A stretch of 64,000 bases of DNA from JBDOQU01 sp039839375 (GCF_039839375.1 NZ_JBDOQU010000012.1:71223-135222), one strand, 5' to 3'; positions 1-12,581 are shown, numbered from the stretch's first letter. Notes: generated by a model from the sequence alone, not told the origin. Translations and numbers: made by a program.

Positions 1-683
1 GTCTCCGCCGCCGCCTCGGACACTTCCGGCGGCAGCGGCTCCAGGATGCGGTCGGCGCGCTCGATCAGCGTCAGCGACAGGGCCGGGTCGGGAAGGTCGA
101 CGCCGTAGCGGCGAAGCATCTGCGCCGCTTCCCGAATTTCCGCCGACAGCTCCACGCCGGTCGCCCCGCCGCCGACGATGGCCACCCGCGCCGGCGGCCG
201 GGCAGGTGCGATCGAATTGCGGGCGAGAAGGCCCAGAAGGGCGCGGTGGAACCGCTCCGCCTGGTCGCGCCGGTCCAGGAACCGGCAATGCTCCCGCACG
301 CCCGGAACGCCGAAATCCGCGCCGACGCTGCCGATCGCGATCACCAGCGTGTCGTATTCCGCCGTTCGTTCGGGAAAGATCACCTTGCCGGAATCGTCCC
401 TGACGGACGACAGGCCGATCGTCCGGGCCTGCCGGTCCAGCCCCGACAGCGCGCCCAGCAGGAACCGGAACCCGTTCGCTCTGGCGAGCGCGATGTAGCT
501 CATCTCGTCATGGTAGGAATTCAGGGTGCCGGCGGCGACCTGGTGGAGCAGCGGCTTCCACAGATGGGAGGGGCTCATGTCGACCAGGACGATCTCCGTC
601 CCGGCGCGCCGCTTCCGGCCGAGCCTGCAGGCCAGTTCCAGCCCGCCGGCGCCGCCGCCGACGATCATGATCCGATGGGGCAT
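1..683 (-). CDS. NAD(P)/FAD-dependent oxidoreductase, type II NADH dehydrogenase-like (3' end outside window)
   Basis: Read on the minus strand from an ATG at 683, the frame stays open to the window edge (about 227 residues; the C-terminal half is missing). The first residues, MPHRIMIVGGGAGG, form an FAD-binding GxGxxG Rossmann motif, and a second nucleotide-binding stretch, VAIVGGGATGVELSAE, lies around residues 170-185. Two such motifs about 160 residues apart, with the VELS context, are typical of type II NADH:quinone dehydrogenases, peripheral membrane flavoproteins that pass NADH electrons to quinone without pumping protons. An ATG two codons upstream (689) is possible, but AAAGG is better spaced for 683. 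Sulfide:quinone reductase-like relatives cannot be excluded without the C-terminus. Confidence 0.8.
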   Translation of the reverse strand, partial: MPHRIMIVGGGAGGLELACRLGRKRRAGTEIVLVDMSPSHLWKPLLHQVAAGTLNSYHDEMSYIALARANGFRFLLGALSGLDRQARTIGLSSVRDDSGKVIFPERTAEYDTLVIAIGSVGADFGVPGVREHCRFLDRRDQAERFHRALLGLLARNSIAPARPPARVAIVGGGATGVELSAEIREAAQMLRRYGVDLPDPALSLTLIERADRILEPLPPEVSEAAAE

Positions 684-749
684 TTCCATCCTTTTCGCGT
701 CAGCCTCGCGGACTTGAATGTAGCGTAGGTCCGCAAGGTTTCGACCGGA

Positions 750-1165
<416 letters not shown>

Positions 1166-1214
1166 GCACCCTAGTCCCGCCGGACGCCCGCCGCAATCGG
1201 AATGGCGCGGCGGT

Positions 1215-3356
<2,142 letters not shown>

Positions 3357-3422
3357 GCCCCCTTATATCGCGCGCGCCGGCCGCTTTGCCAGAGGCAAGA
3401 ACGGAACGGGAACCATGGAAGG

Positions 3423-3522
3423 CCCCTCACCCAACCCTCTCCCCGGAGGGGCGAGGGCTACCAACTTTACCCTCGCCCGCTTGCGGGAGAGGGAGGGACC
3501 CGCGAAGCGGGAGGGTGAGGGT
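3423..3522. repeat. Intergenic palindromic repeat, family A, copy 1
   Basis: A roughly 100-bp GC-rich element bounded by CCCCTCACCC and its inverse GGGTGAGGG, with inner inverted arms (ACCCTCTCCCC... and ...GCGGGAGAGGG) and a central CTACCAACTTTACCC spacer. Related copies lie at 27254, 31462, 32227 (partial), 52850, 59151 and 63835 (truncated). All are intergenic or at gene ends, so this is a dispersed short palindromic family. Confidence 0.85.
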
Positions 3523-3527
3523 GTTGG

Positions 3528-4445
3528 TTACCCGAACAGCGTCCCCGCCATGCGGTCGGACTGGAAGTCGGCGATGCCGTCCTGGCCCTTCTCTCCCGGT
3601 ACCGGCAGGGAGGAGAGGGTCAGCACGGTCCAGAGCGACAGGTTGCGGTCGCCGGCCATGGGCGGCGTCGGGGTTTCCAGCGGCGCGGTCGACGCCATCC
3701 GGAACGGGTCGAACACCCCGCCCTCGTCGATCAGCGGCGACGGGTCGCGCAGCGGCCGCCAGAGGGTCGGGCCGATGTCCTGGAACTCGCCGGGCGAGAT
3801 CGACTCCGCCATCGCCATGTCCGACGCGACCTTGGTGTCGAAATTGGCGTAGACCTCCTCCAGCGTGCGAGGGCGGCCGGCGGCGCGGTCGTAGAAGATT
3901 GCGCGGTTGGCCTCGGCCGCCGCCGGGAACAGGTCGGCCGCCGCGCGGTCGGGGTTGCGCCGCATCTCGTTCAGGAAATCGGTCGCCCCGCCGGCTCCCA
4001 GGAAGTGGGCCAGATAGAGTTCGGTCGGGCCGATATCGCCGCCGACGCTGCGCTCCAGATGCGCCTGGTTGTCGTTGGCGTATTCCCCGGCCATCAACGC
4101 GTTGAGCCGCGGATCGGTGCGCAGCTCCAGTATCTCCTGCCGCAGCGCGCTGTCATGGACGGTATAGCCGCCGCCCGTCCGCTCCACGATCCGGTCGGCG
4201 TAGCGGCCCAGGCCGTGTTCCGCGCCATGGGCCTTGACCATGCTCAGCCAGGTCTGGTCGATGAACTGGTAGAGGCCCGTCGCGCTGGAGGTCGACGCGC
4301 GGATGTCGGCGTCGAACCCGCTCTCCCGCGCGGCCTTGGCCATCATGTAGGAGAAATCCATGCCCGTCGCCGCGCTCGCTTCGCGCACCGCGCTGAGGAC
4401 GCGGTCGGGCACCTGATAGCCGCCGATACTGTGCGAGATCGCCAT
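3528..4445 (-). CDS. Lytic transglycosylase SLT-like domain protein
   Basis: About 305 residues from the ATG at 4445 (MAISHSIGGY). An upstream TTG at 4502 would add 19 residues but has a poorer context, while GGAG lies 11 bases before 4445. The segment FSYMMAKAARESGFDADIRASTS, then ATGLYQFIDQTWL, matches the lysozyme-like transglycosylase fold: a catalytic Glu in the ARESGF context followed by the (S/T)-x-x-GLYQF signature. Such enzymes cleave the glycan backbone of peptidoglycan. No signal peptide is visible at either start, so export is uncertain. The C-terminal third is Pro/Asp-rich and unrecognised. The nearest homologues may be annotated simply as transglycosylase SLT domain proteins. 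Confidence 0.75.
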   Translation of the reverse strand: MAISHSIGGYQVPDRVLSAVREASAATGMDFSYMMAKAARESGFDADIRASTSSATGLYQFIDQTWLSMVKAHGAEHGLGRYADRIVERTGGGYTVHDSALRQEILELRTDPRLNALMAGEYANDNQAHLERSVGGDIGPTELYLAHFLGAGGATDFLNEMRRNPDRAAADLFPAAAEANRAIFYDRAAGRPRTLEEVYANFDTKVASDMAMAESISPGEFQDIGPTLWRPLRDPSPLIDEGGVFDPFRMASTAPLETPTPPMAGDRNLSLWTVLTLSSLPVPGEKGQDGIADFQSDRMAGTLFG

Positions 4446-4592
4446 GTCGCCGATCGCTCCGCAAAAAATGATCCGTTCCTGGATAAGCAAGCGCGATGCC
4501 AAAGGGCGGATCGGCGTTTTCCGCCGCCGCGGCGACAGGCGGCGGCGTGCGGCGGGGCAGGACTTGCCGGGCGGCGGCCGTTCTTGCCGGGC

Positions 4593-4772
4593 CTAAAGCC
4601 GCGTCAGCACAGCCGGCTCGCTGGCGACATGGGCGACCTGGCGATAATCCCCCTGAAGCCCGGCGACGGCGGCGATCAGCACGAAGGCGAGGGCCAGGCC
4701 GAAGACGATGCCGGCGCGGATGGCGGGTGACCGGAAATGCCGCCTGATGTGAGAGGGTCGTCCCTTGGCCAT
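4593..4772 (-). CDS. Small single-pass membrane protein, unknown function
   Basis: 59 residues starting at the ATG at 4772 (MAKGRPSHIRRHF). A basic N-terminus is followed by one clear membrane segment at residues 19-39 (AGIVFGLALAFVLIAAVAGL) and a short polar tail, so an N-in topology is expected. GGGGAC sits about 10 bases upstream. It lies divergently from the aminotransferase gene at 4976 and 147 bases upstream of the transglycosylase-like gene on the same strand. I do not recognise a family. The composition and membrane segment make it look like a real small gene, but coding evidence is limited by its length. Confidence 0.5.
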   Translation of the reverse strand: MAKGRPSHIRRHFRSPAIRAGIVFGLALAFVLIAAVAGLQGDYRQVAHVASEPAVLTRL

Positions 4773-4975
4773 TGTTTCGCGTCCCCGTTCGTGATCGTCC
4801 GATCCTTGTTCTCCGACGGTGGCCGGAGCCCATGTCCATGAACCGACCCGATCGCGGCTTTTCGGGGAAGAATTGCGGCGAACATGCGGCCGCGACCGCT
4901 TGCGGCGGAGCCGGAGCGGCGCTAGGGTTCCGCCGCTTAATCCATCCCCGCACAACATCCCAAGAGCGTCCGGTC

Positions 4976-6178
4976 ATGCCTTTCCTCGCGCAGTCGCTTG
5001 CCCGCATCAAGCCGTCGCCGACCATCGCCGTCACCCAGAAGGCGCGCGAGCTGAAGGAAGCCGGCCGAGACGTGATCGGGCTGGGCGCGGGCGAACCGGA
5101 TTTCGACACGCCGGACAACATCAAGCAGGCGGCGATCGAGGCGATCCGGGCCGGCGAGACCAAGTACACGGCCGTCGACGGCACGCCTGCGCTGAAGAAG
5201 GCGATCTGCGCCAAGTTCAGGCGCGAGAACGGGTTGGACTACACGCCCGACCAGGTGACCGTCGGCACCGGCGGCAAGCAGGTGCTCTACAACGCCCTGG
5301 TGGCGACGCTGGACCCGGAGGACGAGGTGATCGTGCCGGCGCCCTACTGGGTCTCCTACCCGGACATGGTGCTGCTGTGCGGCGGCCAGCCGGTCATCGT
5401 CGACTGCCCGGCGGAGAAGGGCTTCAAGCTGCAGCCGGGCGACCTGGAGAAGGCGATCACGCCGAAGACCAAATGGCTGATCCTGAATTCGCCCAACAAC
5501 CCGACGGGCGCGGCCTATTCCGAAGCGGAGATGAAGGCGCTGACCGACGTGCTGGTTCGCCATCCGCATGTCTGGGTGATGACCGACGACATGTACGAAC
5601 ACCTGGTCTATGACGATTTCCGCTTCGTGACCCCGGCCGAGGTGGAGCCGCGCCTTTACGACAGGACCCTGACGGTCAACGGCGTCTCCAAGGCCTATGC
5701 GATGACCGGATGGCGCATCGGCTACGCGGCGGGGCCGAAGGACCTCATCAAGGCGATGGCGAAGGTGCAGTCGCAATCGACCTCGAACCCGTCCTCCGTC
5801 AGCCAGGCGGCGGCGGTCGAGGCGCTGAACGGCCCGCAGGATTTCATCGGCGAGCGGGCGGAGGCGTTCAAGGCCCGCCGCGACCTCGTCGTCTCCATGC
5901 TGAACCAGGCGAACGGCATCACCTGCCACCGGCCGGAAGGCGCGTTCTACGTCTACCCGTCCTGCGCCGGCGCGATCGGCAAGAAGACGCCGGACGGCAA
6001 GGTGATCGAAACCGACGAGGACTTTGTCACGTACCTTCTGGAGTCCGAGGGCGTGGCGGTCGTGCAGGGATCGGCCTTCGGCATGGCGCCCTTCTTCCGC
6101 GTCTCCTACGCGACGTCGACGGAGGCGCTGGAGGAGGCGTGCCTGCGCATCCAGCGGGCGGCCGGCGCGTTGCGCTGA
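4976..6178 (+). CDS. aspC: Pyridoxal-phosphate aspartate aminotransferase (class I)
   Basis: 400 residues starting at MPFLAQSLARIKPS; the frame is open further upstream but that part is not protein-like. Class I fold-type aminotransferase: GLGAGEPDFDTP near the N-terminus, NSPNNPTGA (substrate and cofactor contact), the Schiff-base lysine in NGVSKAYAMTGWRIGY, and the C-terminal FRVSYA carboxylate-binding arginine. It belongs to subgroup I-gamma, which in alphaproteobacteria transfers amino groups between aspartate (and often prephenate) and 2-oxoglutarate. Length and motifs are complete. It stands alone, with no operon partner on the same strand. Confidence 0.92.
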   Translation: MPFLAQSLARIKPSPTIAVTQKARELKEAGRDVIGLGAGEPDFDTPDNIKQAAIEAIRAGETKYTAVDGTPALKKAICAKFRRENGLDYTPDQVTVGTGGKQVLYNALVATLDPEDEVIVPAPYWVSYPDMVLLCGGQPVIVDCPAEKGFKLQPGDLEKAITPKTKWLILNSPNNPTGAAYSEAEMKALTDVLVRHPHVWVMTDDMYEHLVYDDFRFVTPAEVEPRLYDRTLTVNGVSKAYAMTGWRIGYAAGPKDLIKAMAKVQSQSTSNPSSVSQAAAVEALNGPQDFIGERAEAFKARRDLVVSMLNQANGITCHRPEGAFYVYPSCAGAIGKKTPDGKVIETDEDFVTYLLESEGVAVVQGSAFGMAPFFRVSYATSTEALEEACLRIQRAAGALR

Positions 6179-6285
6179 GATGCCCGGAGTCGGGAAAGTG
6201 TTAATGGCATTTTATATATTTTGAAAGATAACAGCGGAATCTGATATTTATCGGCCAAAAGGGTAAACCGAGGGTCGAAACCAGG
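6179..6285 (+). promoter_or_regulatory. AT-rich probable promoter region of the adhesin gene
   Basis: This 107-bp gap contains an AT-rich run (TTAATGGCATTTTATATATT, then TGAAAGATAACAG) that contrasts sharply with the GC-rich flanks. It is the only upstream space for the 2035-residue adhesin. No confident -35/-10 pair was assigned. Confidence 0.35.
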
Positions 6286-9200
6286 ATGGGCAAGGGGAAG
6301 CAGGAACGCAGGATTGGCACCGGCGGTTCGCCGGTTGCGCTGCCCCTTGCCGTCCTCATGGCGACCACGGCGATGGTCGCGCCGGGCTATGTCCGGGCGA
6401 ATCCGACGGGCGGAGTCGTTAACGGCGGAACGGCGACGATCGGCGGCGAGGGCACCGACGCGGTCACCATCGACCAGACCAGTGACCGGGCGATCATCGA
6501 TTGGGCCAGCTTCGATATCGGCGCCGGCGAAAGCACCCAATTCAATCAGCCGGCGGGCGGCGTCGCGCTGAACCGCATCGGTGGCGCTACGGCCTCCTCC
6601 ATCCTCGGCAGCCTCGGCGCGACGGGGACGATCTTCCTGATCAATCCCAACGGCGTGGTGTTTGGCGCGGGCTCTACCGTCAATGTCGGCAGTTTGGTAG
6701 CGACGACCGCAGGCATCGCCAATGCCGATTTCATGGCCGGCAACTACAATTTCGATGCAGCTTCCGCCGTCGCCGGTGCGACGATCGAAAACGCCGGCAC
6801 GATCACCGTCGCTGACACCGGCCTCGCCGCCCTGGTCGCCCCCAATGTCATCAATTCCGGCACGATCACAGCCGAACTGGGCAGGGTCGAACTGGCGGGC
6901 GCGGAAACCTTCACGGTCGATCTTGCCGGCGACGGGCTGCTGACCTTCGATACTGGCATCGCGACTTCCGTCACCCAGTCGGGCGACATCACCGCCGATG
7001 GCGGCTATGTCCGGTTGAGCGCCGGCGCGCTGACCGATCTGGTCGGCGGCACAATTAACATGTCGGGGACCATCCAGGCGCTGACCGCCAGCAGCCAGAA
7101 CGGCACGATCGTGCTGTCCGGAGCTTCCAACAGCACGGTGACGGTCGACGGTGATCTTGATGCCGGCGCGGCCGGCGCGATCTTCGTCAACGCTGGGACG
7201 GGCGGTGTCACGGCCGGCGGCGACCTGACGGCCGGCACCCTCGGAATCGTTTCGGATGGCGATGCGACGCTGAACGGCGCAGGCAACGCGATCGGCACGC
7301 TCGCCGCCGATGTCGATGGCAATCTGACGCTGTCCAATAGCGCGGCGCTGACAGTCGGATCGGTCGACGATCAGGCCGGCGGGACGCTGGACGGGGTGGC
7401 TGCCGACAATGTCGCCCTGACCGCAGCCGGCAATATCACTGTCGCCGACGCCGCGCCGGTCACCGCCGCGAGCGGCGATATCACGCTGACCACGAGTGCG
7501 GCGGGAAGTCTCAGCCTCGGCGAGAACCTGAGCGCCGCTTCCGGAGATATCTTCCTCACCGCCGGGACCGGCGGCGTCGCGCTTGCCAACGGGGCGACCC
7601 TGTCCGCCGTTGGCCTCGCCATCACATCCGGCGGTTCGCTGGACCTGTCGGGGACCCATGCTGTCGGGACGCTGGCGGTCGACGCGGCGGGAGAGAATCT
7701 GACCTTCGACTCTTCCATTGCCCTGACCATCGGCACGGTCGGCACGGTGGAGGGGGTCACCGCGGCGAATGTCGACGTCTCGTCCGGCGGCAACCTGACC
7801 GTCGCCTCCACTATCGATGGCGCCAACGTGACGCTGACGACAGGAGATTCGGGCGCGCTCGCCATCAATGCCGATATGGACGCCGGTTCCAGCGACGTGA
7901 CGCTGGACGCCGGGACGGGCGGCATCACGACTGGTACCGACGCCGTCATCATCGCCCAGGACCTCTCCGTCACGTCCGATGGCGCGGCTTCGCTGGGCGA
8001 CGGCCATACCGTCGCCGGACTTTCCGGTACGGTCGACGGCGATCTGACCTTCAGCGTCACCGGCGGCCTCACCCTCGACGGCATCACGGCGCAGGACCTC
8101 ACCATCGGCGCCGGCGGCAACCTGACCGTCGCCTCGGCCGTGACCGCAGACAATGTCAGCCTGACGACGGGAAGCGCCGGGACTCTTGCCGTCAACGCGG
8201 ACATCGATGCCGGCCCCGACGATGTGACGCTGGATGCAGGCACGGGCGGCGTCACGGTCGCGACCGGCGTCACGATCGCGGCGCAGGATCTGGACGTCAC
8301 CTCGGACGGCGCGGCGGCCCTCGGCGACGGGCACGATATCGACGGCTTCTCGGCCGTTGTGGCGGACGCGCTAACCTTCGGCGCTTCCGGCGATCTGAGC
8401 CTGGACGGCGTCGAAGCGTCTTCGGTCACGGTCGGCACGGGCGGCGACCTGATGCTGAACGGGAATGTCGATGCCGGTACCGGAGCCATCTCCCTGGAGG
8501 TCGATGGCGCGATATCGCACGCCGCGGGCGTCCTGACGGCGGCCAGCCTCTCGGTCGATTCCGGCGGCGACGCCACGCTCGGCGGCAACCACGCCGTCTC
8601 CGACCTTTCGAGCACGGCCGGCGGCGACCTGTCCTTCGGGGCGAGCGGCGACCTCGAGGTCGGCGTGGTGACCGCGACGAATGTGGATATCTCCGCCGCC
8701 GATGGGCTGTCCGTCACGGCGGCGGTGACCGCCGATGGCGGGGATGGCGATATCGCCCTGGCCGCCGGAGCCGGGGGGATCACCTCCGGCAACGGGCTGC
8801 TGAAGGCGCAGGACCTCTCCGTCACCTCCGGCGGCGCGGCGTCGCTCGGCACCGGGCACGACATCGACGGTCTCTCCACCGGCGTGACTGGCGTTGACGG
8901 AACGCTGGCGTTCGGATCGGCGAATGCGCTCGATCTCGACGGCGTTTCGGCGGATGGCATGGAACTGACCGCCGACAGCTTCAGCCTGAATGACGGCGTC
9001 ACCGCGACCGCCGGAGACATCGTGCTCCGCGCGATCGATGGCGGCGTGGATACGAACGGCAATTTGTTCAGCGCCGCCGGGCTGGGGATCGAATCGACGG
9101 GCGCGGTCGATCTTTCGGGCGCGCATGATGTCGATGTGCTGGCCGTCGACGCCGGGAGCGGAGACGTCGCCTTTGAGTCTACAGACGCGCTGGAAGTCGG

Positions 9201-12200
9201 CGAAATCGACGCCATCGCCGGCGTCAGCGGCGATGGCGTGACACTGACGGCCGGCGGCGCGCTGGACCTGGCGGAGGATGTGGACGGCGCGGACGGCGAC
9301 GTTTCCCTGACCGCGACCGGCGGCGGCATCGGCTCGTCGGGCGGCGCGATCACCGGCGACGCCCTCACCATCGTCGCCGGCGGCGACGTGGATCTGAGCG
9401 ACAATGCCAGCAATGTCGACAGCGTCACCGCGACCCTCACCGGCCATGATTTCGCTTTCCTCGACGCCGATACGATCAGCCTCGGCGCCATCGATGCGGC
9501 GAACATAGAGGCTACGGCGACCGCCGGGGACCTGACGGTCGGAAGCGCGCTGTCGGCCGGCAATATCGACCTTGCCGCGGGCGACGGCATTGCCCTCGAC
9601 CGGTCCCTGACGGCGACAGGCACGATCTTCATGGACGCCGGGGCGGGCGGCATCGCACTGGCGAACGGCATGACGCTGGCCGCCGCCGAACTCGGCATCC
9701 GGTCGGGCGGCGCGCTGGACCTGTCCGGCGACCATAGCGTCGGCACGCTGGCTGTCGATGCGGCCGGGCAAGATCTCGATTTCTCCGCCACCGGCGCGCT
9801 GGAGATCGGGTCGGTCACAGGCATCGGCGGTTCCACCATCGACGGCGTCGCGGTCGACAGCCTGACCCTCGATACCGGCGGCGCGCTCGACCTCGCCTCG
9901 GACATGACCGCCGCCGATGCGACGCTCAGCGTGGTTGGCGACATCACCACCTCCGGCGGGGTCGCCATCGTCGGCACGCTGGATATCGACGCGGCGGAGG
10001 ATCTGACGCTCGATGGCGCGAACGACGTGGACAGCTTGCAGGCGACGCTGACAGGTGCGCTCGAATTTGCCGACGAGGATGGGCTGATCCTCGACGGCGT
10101 GACCGCGACGGGCGCCGACGTGACCGCCGACGGCGCGCTGACCCTGGCGTCCGACCTGGATGTCGGCACGGGCACGGTGACCTTCGACGCCGGCGGCGAC
10201 ATCCTCTCGACCGGCGGTTCGGTCACCGCCGCGACGCTGGACATCGACGCCGCCGAGGATGTGACGCTGGACGGCGATGTCGACAGCCTGACTGCCGATG
10301 CGTTGGGGACGGTGACTTTCGACGACAGCGACGATGTGACGGTCGATGTGACGGCGGGAAGCGTGAACGTTTCAGCCGGCGGGCTTCTGACCGTTATCGG
10401 CGCGACCGAAGCGACGGTCGGCAATCTGGAATTGGCTAGCGCCACCAAGCTCGACATCGATGCCGATCTCACCGCCGCCGACGATCTGATCCTGACGGCC
10501 GGCGCGGGTGGCATCGACGCCACAGGCGCGACCCTAACGGCCGACAGGCTGGCGCTCACCTCCGGGGGCGCGCTGGTCCTGACGGGGACGCATGATGTCG
10601 ACACCATCGCCGTGAACGCCGCCGGTCAGGCATTGGCTTTCACCAACGCCGGCAGCCTCACGGTGGGTGCGGTGGACGGCGTGGCCGGCATCAGCGCGGC
10701 GAGCGCGGACCTCACCGCCTCGGCCGGCAACATCACCCTGGCTTCCGCCCTCAATGTCGGGACCGGCGCGGCGACGCTGACCGCGACCGATGGCGACATC
10801 GCTTCCTCGACGGGATCGGTGACGGCCGGCCTTCTCGATGTCGACGCCGGCGGGAACATCGATCTGGATGGTGACGTCACCACCCTATCCGCCTCCGCCG
10901 GCGGCTCGCTCGCCTTCGCCGACGCCAACGCGCTGACCGTGGCGGACGCGAGCGGCGACAGCGTGGACATTTCGGCCGGCGGACTGCTGACGACTGTCGG
11001 CGCTGTTGCTGCGACCTCCGGCGATCTCAGCCTCACGGGCAGCGGTCTCGCCATCGGCGCGGACCTCGATGCCGCCGGCAACGACATCCTGCTGACGGCG
11101 GGGACAGGCGGGATCGACGTGACCGCCGGCGCGACGATGACGGCCGACGGGTTGGGCATCGTGTCGGGCGGGCCGATCGATCTCGCCGGCCCGCACGATA
11201 TCTCGACCATCGCCGTCGACGCCGCCGGGCAGGCGCTGGACTTCGCCTCCTCCGGCCCGCTCAGCATCGGGACGGTCGGCGGGATCGCCGGAATCACCGC
11301 CGGCTCCGCCAACCTCGCCGCCGGCAGCGGCGACCTCACCGTCGATTCCGGCATCCAGGCCGGCGCGGTGTCGCTGCGCAGCGGCCCGGCGGGTGGCGTC
11401 ATCGTCAACGCATCGGTCGATTCCGGCGGCGGGACCATGGTGCTGGACGCCGGGACGGGCGGCGTCACCAGCAACGGGGCCGGGCTGGCGGCGGGGCGTC
11501 TGGCGATCATCTCGGACGGAACCGTCGACCTCACCCATCCGAACCGGATCGGCGTCCTGGCGGTGCGGGCGCCGGGGCGAGCCTTCAGCTTCGTCAATGA
11601 CGGCACGCTTCGCGTCGGGACCGTCGCCGGCGTTTACGGCATCGATGCCGGGCCGGTCGATCTGACGGCGACCGGCGGCGACCTGATCTTCGACGCCAAC
11701 CATTTCATGGGCGGCCGCAACATCCTGCGCGCGCCGGACGGGCGGGCGATCTTCAACGGCCGGATCGATGGCGGCCATGACCTCTACGTGCTGGCGCTGC
11801 GCGACGTGTTCTTCAACGCCGCGGTCGGCGCGCAAGCGCCGTTGCGCGGCGTCATCGTCGGGTCCTCCTATGATTTTCCGCCCGGCGTGGACCTTGCCGA
11901 CCTGACCAGCGACACCATCCTCGCCGCCGCCGACGCGGTCGGCGACACGGATGGCAATATCGTCGTGAACGGTCTGTTCCGGACCACGGGCGCGGTCGTC
12001 ATGACGGCCGACCTGATCCATGGCAGCGTCACCACCCAGCCCCACCCGAACCGCGCCTTCGACGTCGGGGCGTTGTTCGTCAGCGGGCGGTGGGCGACGG
12101 TCTATGGGAAGGTCGCCCAGTTCCACCATTTCGGGGCGGCCTACGAGGCGCGGCGGCGGCGGCTTCTGGATCTGCCCTTCAACAACCCGAACTACCCGAT

Positions 12201-12393
12201 TCCCGAAGACTTCCAGATGAACGACTGCACGATCGGCACGATCTGCCCCGATCCGCTGGCCGTCATTCGCCTGATGGCCACCCGACCGATCGAAAGCTTC
12301 ATCGGCCAGCCGCTGCTGGTGTCTCCGGTGGCGCGCATGATCGGCAACGATCAGGAACTGTTCTCCAATTCGGGGAACGAGGAGATCTGGTAG
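6286..12393 (+). CDS. Filamentous haemagglutinin-family adhesin with TPS-type secretion domain
   Basis: 2035 residues. A basic N-terminus and hydrophobic core (VALPLAVLMATTAMVAPG) end near VRA-NP at about residue 38, a Sec signal. Residues about 38-165 resemble the two-partner-secretion domain of FHA-type exoproteins, including the signature LINPNGVVFGAGSTVNVG near residues 118-135. The remaining roughly 1700 residues are imperfect beta-helix repeats rich in Gly, Asp, Thr and Ala, with recurring phrases such as TLDAGTGGVT, LSVTSDGAASLGDGH and GTLAVDAAG about every 80-100 residues. The last 200 residues are non-repetitive and carry DCTIGTICPDPL, a two-Cys motif. It is probably a secreted or surface fibre for adhesion or biofilm. 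No TpsB transporter is encoded within this window. Long antisense open frames here are composition artefacts. Confidence 0.9.
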   Translation: MGKGKQERRIGTGGSPVALPLAVLMATTAMVAPGYVRANPTGGVVNGGTATIGGEGTDAVTIDQTSDRAIIDWASFDIGAGESTQFNQPAGGVALNRIGGATASSILGSLGATGTIFLINPNGVVFGAGSTVNVGSLVATTAGIANADFMAGNYNFDAASAVAGATIENAGTITVADTGLAALVAPNVINSGTITAELGRVELAGAETFTVDLAGDGLLTFDTGIATSVTQSGDITADGGYVRLSAGALTDLVGGTINMSGTIQALTASSQNGTIVLSGASNSTVTVDGDLDAGAAGAIFVNAGTGGVTAGGDLTAGTLGIVSDGDATLNGAGNAIGTLAADVDGNLTLSNSAALTVGSVDDQAGGTLDGVAADNVALTAAGNITVADAAPVTAASGDITLTTSAAGSLSLGENLSAASGDIFLTAGTGGVALANGATLSAVGLAITSGGSLDLSGTHAVGTLAVDAAGENLTFDSSIALTIGTVGTVEGVTAANVDVSSGGNLTVASTIDGANVTLTTGDSGALAINADMDAGSSDVTLDAGTGGITTGTDAVIIAQDLSVTSDGAASLGDGHTVAGLSGTVDGDLTFSVTGGLTLDGITAQDLTIGAGGNLTVASAVTADNVSLTTGSAGTLAVNADIDAGPDDVTLDAGTGGVTVATGVTIAAQDLDVTSDGAAALGDGHDIDGFSAVVADALTFGASGDLSLDGVEASSVTVGTGGDLMLNGNVDAGTGAISLEVDGAISHAAGVLTAASLSVDSGGDATLGGNHAVSDLSSTAGGDLSFGASGDLEVGVVTATNVDISAADGLSVTAAVTADGGDGDIALAAGAGGITSGNGLLKAQDLSVTSGGAASLGTGHDIDGLSTGVTGVDGTLAFGSANALDLDGVSADGMELTADSFSLNDGVTATAGDIVLRAIDGGVDTNGNLFSAAGLGIESTGAVDLSGAHDVDVLAVDAGSGDVAFESTDALEVGEIDAIAGVSGDGVTLTAGGALDLAEDVDGADGDVSLTATGGGIGSSGGAITGDALTIVAGGDVDLSDNASNVDSVTATLTGHDFAFLDADTISLGAIDAANIEATATAGDLTVGSALSAGNIDLAAGDGIALDRSLTATGTIFMDAGAGGIALANGMTLAAAELGIRSGGALDLSGDHSVGTLAVDAAGQDLDFSATGALEIGSVTGIGGSTIDGVAVDSLTLDTGGALDLASDMTAADATLSVVGDITTSGGVAIVGTLDIDAAEDLTLDGANDVDSLQATLTGALEFADEDGLILDGVTATGADVTADGALTLASDLDVGTGTVTFDAGGDILSTGGSVTAATLDIDAAEDVTLDGDVDSLTADALGTVTFDDSDDVTVDVTAGSVNVSAGGLLTVIGATEATVGNLELASATKLDIDADLTAADDLILTAGAGGIDATGATLTADRLALTSGGALVLTGTHDVDTIAVNAAGQALAFTNAGSLTVGAVDGVAGISAASADLTASAGNITLASALNVGTGAATLTATDGDIASSTGSVTAGLLDVDAGGNIDLDGDVTTLSASAGGSLAFADANALTVADASGDSVDISAGGLLTTVGAVAATSGDLSLTGSGLAIGADLDAAGNDILLTAGTGGIDVTAGATMTADGLGIVSGGPIDLAGPHDISTIAVDAAGQALDFASSGPLSIGTVGGIAGITAGSANLAAGSGDLTVDSGIQAGAVSLRSGPAGGVIVNASVDSGGGTMVLDAGTGGVTSNGAGLAAGRLAIISDGTVDLTHPNRIGVLAVRAPGRAFSFVNDGTLRVGTVAGVYGIDAGPVDLTATGGDLIFDANHFMGGRNILRAPDGRAIFNGRIDGGHDLYVLALRDVFFNAAVGAQAPLRGVIVGSSYDFPPGVDLADLTSDTILAAADAVGDTDGNIVVNGLFRTTGAVVMTADLIHGSVTTQPHPNRAFDVGALFVSGRWATVYGKVAQFHHFGAAYEARRRRLLDLPFNNPNYPIPEDFQMNDCTIGTICPDPLAVIRLMATRPIESFIGQPLLVSPVARMIGNDQELFSNSGNEEIW

Positions 12394-12581
12394 CTCCTCC
12401 CTCGGGTCCGAAACCGCAGCCGATCAAGGCGACAATGATACTTTCTTAACCAGTGTCGTTCAAAGTTCCGGGCATGGAACGACTGGGTGCGCCGCTTGGC
12501 TGGACCGACCCCGGAACGTCGGGCGTCTCGCCCTTCGTCGGCGGTCCCGCGCGCTCCGGTGGGCGATAGGGCCACCTTTCG

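Noticed and set aside
6106..10607. Long minus-strand open frames (742 and 1078 residues) across the adhesin gene
   Set aside because: They lie antisense to a strongly repetitive, GC-rich coding gene, are low in complexity (Ala/Pro/Ser/Val or Arg/Gly/Asp runs) and lack starts, motifs or domains.
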